Positions 6,563 to 12,418 of a stretch of 13,234 bases of DNA are shown in pieces. Source of the stretch: Vulcanisaeta sp. UBA163. Lineage in GTDB: Archaea > Thermoproteota > Thermoprotei > Thermoproteales > Thermocladiaceae. The DNA lies in the NCBI GenBank assembly GCA_002496475.1, contig DAJV01000101.1, positions 1 through 13,234 of the forward strand. The letters are read 5' to 3'. The translations under genes were made by a program, and so were the position numbers. How positions within the stretch are numbered: position 1 is the first letter of the stretch; each line of letters begins with the position of its first letter. Below the pieces are notes generated by a model that did no database searches, was not told where the DNA came from, and saw only the letters and a program-made list of their open reading frames with translations.

Positions 6563-6955
6563 TTGGCAGAGGAATTAACATCACAATTAAGCAAGAAATT
6601 GAAGGAGTGGCTCCTGGAACTGGCCAGTAGGCTTAATTGGAGGATAGATAGGGTGCTAGATTCATACAGGTTGGCGCAGCGCTCGGTAATAATCGATGTC
6701 AGAGATGATGGCAACTCAATAGGTGGTATAAGACTTAGAGTACCATCGGAGTCTAGGGATGATGTTCTTTACTACGTGTCAGTGGGGCCATATGGTGCGA
6801 AGTGCACCTGCGAAGCCTCGGTAATTAGGGGAAACGCCTGCAAGCACATTGTTGCAGGTCTAATAATGTGGAACATGCTAAGCGTTATTAAGTACGGTAA
6901 ATGGCTTGACCTAAATGAATTAACATGGCTTAAACCATCGCAGGACAATGAATAG
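6563..6955 (+). CDS. Small SWIM zinc-finger protein
   Basis: This 130-residue protein carries one SWIM domain, with C81-T-C83 then C93-K-H95 (CxC, nine residues, CxH), preceded by beta strands VIIDVRDD and YYVSVGPYGAKCTC. SWIM domains chelate zinc and bind DNA or protein. Stand-alone small SWIM proteins occur in Crenarchaeota, and eukaryotic SWIM proteins partner Rad51 paralogues, so a DNA-binding or recombination-accessory role is a reasonable guess, not shown here. The N-terminal 40 residues are an amphipathic basic helix (SKKLKEWLLELASRLNWRIDR). TTG 6563 is chosen because GGTGAT lies 5 nt before it. Confidence 0.8.
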   Translation: MAEELTSQLSKKLKEWLLELASRLNWRIDRVLDSYRLAQRSVIIDVRDDGNSIGGIRLRVPSESRDDVLYYVSVGPYGAKCTCEASVIRGNACKHIVAGLIMWNMLSVIKYGKWLDLNELTWLKPSQDNE

Positions 6956-7056
6956 TCACAACCTAATTACTTACAATAGTAAAGGCATCACCCTTGGGAC
7001 ATTGGCTCCTTAATCATCAGAAGAAGTGTTAAGAGGAACTGGGTAATTAATGACCT

Positions 7057-7707
7057 GTGGATCGCCTGAGGAATTTAATGAATGCCTATGATACAATTTC
7101 AAGGATTTACCCGGAGACCAGGGAGGGAGGGTTGTTGGCTAGGAAACTATTGGAGGAAGTTGAAGATCTAATCAATGGTTTGAGGTTTAGGGTTGTGCTT
7201 GACATTGGCGCCGGCGCAGGTGATAACCTGGGCGTCACGAGGGCCAGCTTGAGTAATTCCCTTTATATCGGTTGTGAGTTAAGCATGGGTATGATAAGGA
7301 CCTCTGGCGGAATCATTGAGTGGGTTAATTGCTCGGCTACGCATTTACCCATTAAGCCAGAGTCTATAGACCTGGCGATGTCAATATCCGCATTGCACCA
7401 TGTACCCAGGGATTTAATGAGACGTGTTTTACGCGGCATTTACGAATCATTGAGACCCAGTGGGTTATTTATAGCCACCGTGTGGGGTTGTGACAAAAAC
7501 TCCCTAAGGAGGTTAATACCCATTGGTGACTGTGAGGGTTATATACCATGGAGTCACGGACTCGGTGAGAGGATCCCTAGGTACTACAGGCTTTTTAGGG
7601 GTGGTGAGCTAGATGATGAAGCCTTGAAGGTAGGCTTTAGCATTATTAAAAGCGGTGCTATTATGATCGGTGCCTTTACTAATTATTACATAGTCTCGCG
7701 GAAGTAA
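7057..7707 (+). CDS. Trm9-like tRNA wobble-uridine methyltransferase
   Basis: This protein (up to 216 residues) is a SAM-dependent methyltransferase resembling Trm9/ALKBH8 more than the generic Methyltransf_11 group. Supporting positions are the opening YDTISRIYPETR (11-22; Trm9 has Y-D-x-I-A-x-x-F-S-x-T-R), motif I LDIGAGAGDNLG (48-59), SISALHHVPRDLMRR (109-123; Trm9 I-A-V-I-H-H-L-S-T-x-x-R-R), RPSGLFIATVWG (133-144), IPW (163-165) and RYYRLFRGGEL (175-185). Yeast Trm9 methylates the carboxymethyl group on wobble uridine of tRNA with partner Trm112; an archaeal equivalent would act with Elp3 and a Trm112-like protein, neither visible here. The start is uncertain. GTG 7057 gives the longest frame, but ATG 7078 (MNAYDTIS) has GAGG 6 nt upstream and a TAATTAA box about 31 nt upstream and may be the true start. 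Confidence 0.7.
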   Translation: MDRLRNLMNAYDTISRIYPETREGGLLARKLLEEVEDLINGLRFRVVLDIGAGAGDNLGVTRASLSNSLYIGCELSMGMIRTSGGIIEWVNCSATHLPIKPESIDLAMSISALHHVPRDLMRRVLRGIYESLRPSGLFIATVWGCDKNSLRRLIPIGDCEGYIPWSHGLGERIPRYYRLFRGGELDDEALKVGFSIIKSGAIMIGAFTNYYIVSRK

Positions 7708-7775
7708 ATATATAATCAATATATACATAATACTTTATTATTCAACCTTTAACTAATGTAATTCCGTGATTAGTA
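7708..7775 (+). promoter_or_regulatory. AT-rich gap with the ribosome binding site of the acyl-CoA ligase gene
   Basis: The first half is an alternating TA stretch (7708-7725) that could end the previous transcript. GTGAT at 7766-7770 lies 5 nt before ATG 7776 and is a partial ribosome binding site. TTTAACTA near 7748-7755 could be a weak TATA box, but I cannot place the promoter with confidence. Confidence 0.4.
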
Positions 7776-9437
7776 ATGAATACACAACACTATGAGTATC
7801 AATTAACGTTGGATAAAATAATACGTAAAGCAGCCCAAATATACTCAAATACTGAGGTTGTTCATGCACCACCAGGCGGGCCTATAATTAGGTCAAACTA
7901 TGCCAAGGAGTGGGATAGGATACAGAGACTGGGTTCCGTGCTTGAGGAACTAGGCGCAATCCCCGGTGAACCAGGTAAGTTCGGTAGTAAGGTCGCAGTG
8001 CTTGATTGGAATACCATCAGGCACTTCGAGCTTTACTATGGCGTACCCATGTACGGCACCGTATTACATACAGTTAACGTGCTCCTCTCACCAGAGGACA
8101 TAATATACACAATGATGCATGCACAAGACGATATCCTCTTCATAAACGAGGACTTCATATCACTGGCAAGGATTGCCGCCTCACTCGTAAAGTCCATAAA
8201 GAAGGTCGTGGTAATGAGCGATAAGCCAGAGCACGGGGAGGTGTCGTTTGATGGCACAGAGGTTTATTGGTATGAGGACCTCATCAAGGATGCAAGGCCC
8301 TACAACTTCCAGGAGCTTAGTGAGAACACGGTGGCCACGATGATGTTCACCTCAGGAACCACAGGAAGGCCGAAGGGCACCTACTTCACGCATAGGCAGT
8401 TGGTACTCCACGCAATGTCGGTGGCCCTATCACTATCCGCACCACCAATCAATGCCAATATATATGACGTGGCGATGCCCCTGGTTCCCATGTTCCACGT
8501 ACACGCCTGGGGACTACCATACATAACAACACTAGTTGGTATAAAGCAGGTATACCCAGGGCAATTCGATTGGGGCTGGGTACTAAAGTTAATCAAGGAG
8601 GAAGGCGTCACAATAACCAATGGGGTACCAACAATACTATACAACATACTCTACCACCCAGATTCACCAAAGTACGACCTGAGGGGTTTAAAGTTCGTAA
8701 TAGGAGGTTCAGCACTACCGAGGGGACTCCTTGAGGAGGCAAACAGGAGGGGTATACGCGTTGTCCAGGGCTTTGGACTAACAGAGACTGCTCCAGTCAT
8801 ACTACTAACAATGGAGAAGGCGAACATGAGGGACTGGTCGGAGGAAAGAAAGAGGGAAATAATACTCAGTGCGGGGTTGCCAATACCCCTAGTTGACGTA
8901 AGAGTTGTTGATGAGGATGGCAAGGATGTTCCCAGGGATGGAAAGACAATGGGCGAACTAGTGGTTAGGGCGCCATGGATAACCAAGGAATACCTAGGCG
9001 ACCCAGAGAAGACCAGCAATGCCTGGCGTGGTGATTGGTTCCACACAGACGACATAGCGGTTTGGGACAGCGAGGGTTATGTATGGATTATGGATAGGGC
9101 AAAGGATGTAATCAAGAGTGGTGGTGAGTGGATATCAAGCACGAGACTCGAGGACCTAATAAGCACTCATCCAGCCGTTTATGAAGTCGCGGTAATCGGA
9201 GCCCCACACCCAAAGTGGGGTGAGAGGCCCGTGGCTATTGTCGTACCAAAGCCCGGGCAAAAAATCACCGAGGATGAGGTAAGGAAGTACTTAATGGAAC
9301 TCGTTAATGAGGGCAAAATACCCAAGTGGTGGATACCCGACAAGGTCATCATTGTTGATTCAGAACTACCAAAGACAAGCACAGGAAAAATAGACAAGAA
9401 GGCGCTTAAGGACAGGTTCTCAATAACACTTGGTTAG
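7776..9437 (+). CDS. Medium/long-chain fatty-acyl-CoA ligase (AMP-forming)
   Basis: This 553-residue member of the ANL adenylate-forming superfamily activates a carboxylic acid with ATP to acyl-AMP and then acyl-CoA. Core motifs are all present: FTSGTTGRPKG (191-201), PMFHVHAWG (238-246), GFGLTETAPV (332-341), GDWFHTDD (419-426), the hinge with DRAKDVIKSGGEWIS (440-454), and the catalytic lysine K538 in PKTSTGK. The MFHV-x-AWG motif and overall length resemble the FadD-like medium/long-chain group, yet acid specificity cannot be read from sequence. No signal or membrane segment is seen, so it should be cytosolic. It lies 68 nt after the Trm9-like gene and is probably its own unit. It may feed acyl-CoA to the thiolase/crotonase operon at the right end of the window. 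Confidence 0.9.
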   Translation: MNTQHYEYQLTLDKIIRKAAQIYSNTEVVHAPPGGPIIRSNYAKEWDRIQRLGSVLEELGAIPGEPGKFGSKVAVLDWNTIRHFELYYGVPMYGTVLHTVNVLLSPEDIIYTMMHAQDDILFINEDFISLARIAASLVKSIKKVVVMSDKPEHGEVSFDGTEVYWYEDLIKDARPYNFQELSENTVATMMFTSGTTGRPKGTYFTHRQLVLHAMSVALSLSAPPINANIYDVAMPLVPMFHVHAWGLPYITTLVGIKQVYPGQFDWGWVLKLIKEEGVTITNGVPTILYNILYHPDSPKYDLRGLKFVIGGSALPRGLLEEANRRGIRVVQGFGLTETAPVILLTMEKANMRDWSEERKREIILSAGLPIPLVDVRVVDEDGKDVPRDGKTMGELVVRAPWITKEYLGDPEKTSNAWRGDWFHTDDIAVWDSEGYVWIMDRAKDVIKSGGEWISSTRLEDLISTHPAVYEVAVIGAPHPKWGERPVAIVVPKPGQKITEDEVRKYLMELVNEGKIPKWWIPDKVIIVDSELPKTSTGKIDKKALKDRFSITLG

Positions 9438-9445
9438 CACCAAGG

Positions 9446-9455
9446 CTTATAAATT
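9446..9455 (+). promoter_or_regulatory. TATA box of the MBL-fold gene
   Basis: CTTATAAATT is centred 28 nt before ATG 9479, fitting a leaderless transcript. It supports 9479 as the original start of the gene, even though the present frame breaks soon after. Confidence 0.65.
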
Positions 9456-9478
9456 AAAAAAGGCAATTAAAAATAATC

Positions 9479-10059
9479 ATGGAAGTCTATATAATAAAAG
9501 GTATGTCCAACAGTTATCTAACGAGTGACGGAGTACTAATAGACGCTGGGGCGAAGACCAGTAATGTAATTAAAACCGCCAAAAACACGGAATAAGCATC
9601 AAGTATTTATTCATGACGCACTATCATATAGACCACATCAGGTATGCCTGGGACATCGCCAGGACATTTAATTGTAGGGTAGTCGCATCAATACCTGAAT
9701 CGGTAATCATCGAAGGTAGTGAAAAACCAAGAAATATAGGGCTACTGCAATCACTATTTTCCTTCATGGTTAGGGTTAAGCCAGTTAACGTGGATATTAA
9801 GGTAGGTGACGGTGAGGTCATAGAGGGTTATAGGACTATATATGCGCCGGGCCATACACCGGGCAGTACCGCATACCTCAAGGACGACTTACTATTCAGT
9901 GGAGATGCTGTTGTAGAGCAGGGAGGAAAACCGGCGCTACCGCCAAGAATATTCACACTGGATATGAGGAAGGCCGCGGAGAGCTTTAATAAATTACTTA
10001 GTTTAAGGCCGAGGATTATCTATCCAGGGCATGGAAGCCCAATAAGCTTAGGTACTTAG
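9479..10059 (+). pseudogene. MBL-fold metal-dependent hydrolase, broken by a 1-nt frameshift
   Basis: From ATG 9479 the frame reads 38 residues (MEVYIIKGMSNSYLTSDGVLID... in two strands) and stops at TAA 9593-9595. One base less in the reading, at the A5 run 9581-9585, joins it to the frame that continues to TAG 10057-10059. The joined 193-residue protein is a complete small glyoxalase-II-like MBL hydrolase: HYHIDH (H48, H50, D52, H53), GHTPGS (H126), FSGDAV (D143) and YPGHGSP (H185), that is, every metal ligand. ATG 9613 gives a 148-residue product with the metal site but without the first beta hairpin and is unlikely to fold. The gene may be a recent pseudogene, a sequencing error in the A run, or rescued by -1 frameshifting or transcript slippage. 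Its end overlaps the amidohydrolase gene by 12 nt, convergently. Substrate unknown. Confidence 0.75.
9581..9585 (+). other. A5 run where the MBL reading frame breaks
   Basis: The local sequence is GCC AAA AAC ACG. A sixth A would give GCC AAA AAA CAC GGA ATA, that is AKKHGI, which flows directly into the downstream frame. A -1 shift on AAA would produce the same peptide. Confidence 0.7.
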
Positions 10060-10980
10060 GTTCTCGTTGATTCTGAATCCATGGTACTTAAACAAGTCAA
10101 TTGCGTTATTCATCATAACCATCTCCTTATCAACATTACCAATACCATCACTACCATCGATGCACTTAACATCACCCACTAGGTCCCTAAATCTCCTATA
10201 CGGGTAACCACTACCAAATAATATTCTCTCAGTACCCAGGGTATTCAACACGGGTTTAGCTGACTCATCATTAAATAAATAGCAATTAATCCCTGGCGTA
10301 CTCAGGTAGGTATTATCATACCTCTTCATTACCCTGAGGACCTCCCTAATCCAAAGTCCAAACCTCTCAGGCGGTGTTCCAAGACCGTTAATCACCATGT
10401 AGGGCCTATACTCATCAAGGACCTCCGCAAGGTTCTTGGGCATTACATGCGTAATAATCCTCTCATCAACATCCTTAGGCATTCCTAAGTGCATCACCAC
10501 TAATACGTTATTCTTCTCTGCATACTCCATTAATTGCCTAAAGGCTTGGCTCGTGGCTGGATTAAAGAATTGAAGAGTTGGCGAGACAAAAACACCCCTA
10601 AGGCCTAGGTGTTCCAGCTCCCTAATCTTCTGCTTAACATACCTGCTACCAAAGCTTGGGTTAATGCTTGAGAATGGTATGAAGAAATCACTGACACCTT
10701 CCTTAAATACCTCATACCAAAGTTTCATATTATCAATCATGAACTCAGGCCACTTACTAATCAAGCCATAAATCTCTCGAATCACGGACTTAACATCAAC
10801 ATACATACCCAAGTCCCTACTTAATCTATATAGACCATTGAGGGTAAGGCTAAGTGTCGGGTCAATATCAATTGGATATAGCGTAGACGCAATAGCGCCA
10901 GCACGGTGAAGCCTATCCCTTAATAACCAAAGCTCTGCACCAGGATGGACATGGAAATCAATAAAGTAATCACCTGGCAT
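10048..10980 (-). CDS. Amidohydrolase-2 family protein with degenerate metal site
   Basis: This 310-residue TIM-barrel protein resembles the amidohydrolase_2 (ACMSD-like) family. DFHVHP (8-13) gives the first HxH pair, INPSFG follows strand 4, and VVMHLGMP (161-168) gives H164. The strand-6 position, normally His followed by x-G, reads INGLGTPP (197-204) with no His. The strand-8 motif, normally FGSDYP, reads FGSGYP (255-260), so the general-base and metal Asp is Gly. Family members decarboxylate or hydrolyse aromatic and related acids; with two of the usual ligands missing, this one may be inactive, use another mechanism, or act as a binding protein. The barrel length and flanking sequence are otherwise intact, with no frameshift. 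ATG 10980 is 26 nt from a TATA centre, so it is a separate leaderless unit. Confidence 0.75.
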   Translation of the reverse strand: MPGDYFIDFHVHPGAELWLLRDRLHRAGAIASTLYPIDIDPTLSLTLNGLYRLSRDLGMYVDVKSVIREIYGLISKWPEFMIDNMKLWYEVFKEGVSDFFIPFSSINPSFGSRYVKQKIRELEHLGLRGVFVSPTLQFFNPATSQAFRQLMEYAEKNNVLVVMHLGMPKDVDERIITHVMPKNLAEVLDEYRPYMVINGLGTPPERFGLWIREVLRVMKRYDNTYLSTPGINCYLFNDESAKPVLNTLGTERILFGSGYPYRRFRDLVGDVKCIDGSDGIGNVDKEMVMMNNAIDLFKYHGFRINENLST

Positions 10981-11001
10981 TAATAATCTCTATATCACTG
11001 G

Positions 11002-11011
11002 GATTTAAAAA
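11002..11011 (-). promoter_or_regulatory. TATA box of the amidohydrolase gene
   Basis: On the minus strand this reads TTTTTAAATC, centred about 26 nt before ATG 10980. Confidence 0.65.
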
Positions 11012-11085
11012 TTATTCGCTAATATTTTAATCTATAGCCACGAATTCAATTACTTAACTCAAATATTTTTACATAAGTCAAATAC

Positions 11086-11856
11086 TCAAGAACCAGTGAA
11101 CCTCGGTCTCCTCTTCTCAAGGAAGGCACTCACACCCTCAACAAAATCATGGGTATTACTCAACTCGCCCTGCAACCTAGCCTCAACAGTCAGGAACTGA
11201 TCAAGGTCCTTAAATAGGGCCTCGTTAATCAACCTCTTACCATACGAATAAGCCTTAAAGGGGCCCTGAACAATCTCATTGGCGAATTTCAAGGCCTCAC
11301 TCAATGGATCATCAACAACCTTAACAAGGCCCATGGTCTCAGCCTCCTCGGCGGTAAACTCACCACCAATGAGCAGGTACTTAAGGGCCTTTGCTCCAAC
11401 TAATCGAGCCATCATAAGCGTCAACCCAGTATCAGGAATAATACCAAGGTTTTGAAAAGCCAAAATAAACCTAGCATTCCTGGAAGCAAAGGCGAAGTCA
11501 CATGCCACGGCAAGGCTAATCCCAGCGCCCGCAGTCACACCATTAACCGACGCAATAAACAACTTATCGCTAAACCTGATCTCCTTAAGTATTAGGTGGA
11601 AGGAGTCCCTAAGCTCACCCTCAAGATCCACACTACCAGGGCCACTTGGTTTAACGGATATCTCGGCACCCGATGAGAAGGCTCTACCAGAACCTGTAAA
11701 TATTCCAACCATCTTGCCCGAGTTACCATTGAACTTACGCAGCGCATCGAGCAACTCAGCCCTAAGCTCAGGCCCAAGGGCATTCAGTCTCTCGGGTCTA
11801 TTAAGCGTGAATACAGTTATGGGGCCCCTATCATCAACTACCACGTACTTATACAT
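11086..11856 (-). CDS. PaaG-type enoyl-CoA isomerase (crotonase family)
   Basis: This 256-residue crotonase has the oxyanion-hole pieces RAFSSGAEI (58-66) and NGVTAGAGISLA (105-116), followed by ACDFAFAS and the catalytic region FILAFQNLGIIPDTG (130-144). Both glutamates used by enoyl-CoA hydratases are replaced: Ser lies at the rat Glu144 position and Phe at the Glu164 position. An Asp (D142) occurs in IPDTG as in PaaG (LGLIPDCGG). An isomerase acting on ring-epoxy- or 3-enoyl-CoA is thus more likely than a hydratase. The start is ATG 11856, with AGGTGG 5 nt upstream; GTG 11865, three codons earlier, overlaps that site. It is the third gene of the thiolase-DUF35 operon, 12 nt after the DUF35 stop, and works with them in acyl-CoA metabolism. 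Confidence 0.85.
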   Translation of the reverse strand: MYKYVVVDDRGPITVFTLNRPERLNALGPELRAELLDALRKFNGNSGKMVGIFTGSGRAFSSGAEISVKPSGPGSVDLEGELRDSFHLILKEIRFSDKLFIASVNGVTAGAGISLAVACDFAFASRNARFILAFQNLGIIPDTGLTLMMARLVGAKALKYLLIGGEFTAEEAETMGLVKVVDDPLSEALKFANEIVQGPFKAYSYGKRLINEALFKDLDQFLTVEARLQGELSNTHDFVEGVSAFLEKRRPRFTGS

Positions 11857-11861
11857 GGCAA

Positions 11862-11867
11862 CCACCT
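11862..11867 (-). promoter_or_regulatory. Ribosome binding site deciding the crotonase start
   Basis: The minus strand reads AGGTGG here, 5 nt before ATG 11856. This favours that ATG over the GTG at 11865. Confidence 0.6.
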
Positions 11868-11868
11868 A

Positions 11869-12405
11869 CTATTCCTCGGGCACGAATTCATAAGTTAAGT
11901 ACCCCTCGGGCTCCCTCTTTGCGACTTGAAGCTTAATCCTCATACCAACCCTAACCTTCCTGGGGTCATTAACCCTCAACCAAGCCAACACATTGAAGCC
12001 CTCCCTCATCCTGGCAATGGCCACTATATAATCAGGGTAGTGCGAGTAGGTAAGGGGTTTCGTGTTTATTACGGTGTACGTCAATAACTCACCCTCACCG
12101 CTGACCTCAACCCAATCCATATCACTGGCCTTGCAGTACGGGCAATCAGCCTGAGGTGGGAAGTAATATCTACCGCATTTCTTGCACTTAGTTACGTAGA
12201 TCTTCCCCTCCCTCAAACCATCAAAGAATCTCTTAATCCTCTCGACACTTATCGAGAACCTAAGCCTCATCTCCCTGACATCGTACCATAGACTATACTG
12301 ACCCTTCTCATCAGGTGCTACGGGTAGTCCAGTGGCCTTGACAACCTCATTCAACTGCTTAATAGATTGTCTCCAAAACTCCTCATACCTAGCCTCCAGG
12401 GACAC
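11869..12405 (-). CDS. DUF35-type zinc-ribbon/OB-fold acyl-CoA-binding partner of thiolase
   Basis: This 178-residue protein (from GTG 12405) has a rubredoxin-like zinc ribbon with two CxxC pairs (C-KK-C at about 74-77 and C-PY-C at 88-91) and then an OB fold beginning EGELLTYTVINTKPL. In archaea such proteins pair with thiolases, and in the acetoacetyl-CoA thiolase/HMG-CoA synthase complex the DUF35 protein holds CoA in a shared channel. Here the preceding gene is a thiolase, so a complex is likely. About 60 residues precede the short helix VERIKRFFDGLREGK that normally starts the family, giving a longer N-terminus than most members. GAGGTGAT at 12411-12418 lies 5 nt before GTG 12405 and only 2 nt before GTG 12408, so 12405 is preferred. 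Confidence 0.85.
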   Translation of the reverse strand: MSLEARYEEFWRQSIKQLNEVVKATGLPVAPDEKGQYSLWYDVREMRLRFSISVERIKRFFDGLREGKIYVTKCKKCGRYYFPPQADCPYCKASDMDWVEVSGEGELLTYTVINTKPLTYSHYPDYIVAIARMREGFNVLAWLRVNDPRKVRVGMRIKLQVAKREPEGYLTYEFVPEE

Positions 12406-12410
12406 CACAC

Positions 12411-12418
12411 ATCACCTC
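12411..12418 (-). promoter_or_regulatory. Ribosome binding site of the DUF35 gene, overlapping the thiolase stop
   Basis: The minus strand reads GAGGTGAT, a full-length match to the expected anti-Shine-Dalgarno. It includes the thiolase TGA, so the two genes are translationally linked. Confidence 0.65.

Noticed and set aside
6956..7056. Possible C/D box RNA on the minus strand (TGATGA near 7012-7018, GGTGATG near 6976-6983)
   Set aside because: No CTGA D box lies at a suitable distance and no terminal stem can be formed, so the match is to short motifs only.
8651..9055. Open frame of 134 codons on the minus strand
   Set aside because: It is antisense to the well-supported acyl-CoA ligase, and its serine/proline-rich composition is typical of a shadow frame.
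10981..11085. Repeated TCAAATA words in the gap between the amidohydrolase and crotonase genes
   Set aside because: There are only two short direct copies in AT-rich DNA, with no larger structure. Apart from the TATA box at 11002-11011 nothing else was seen there.
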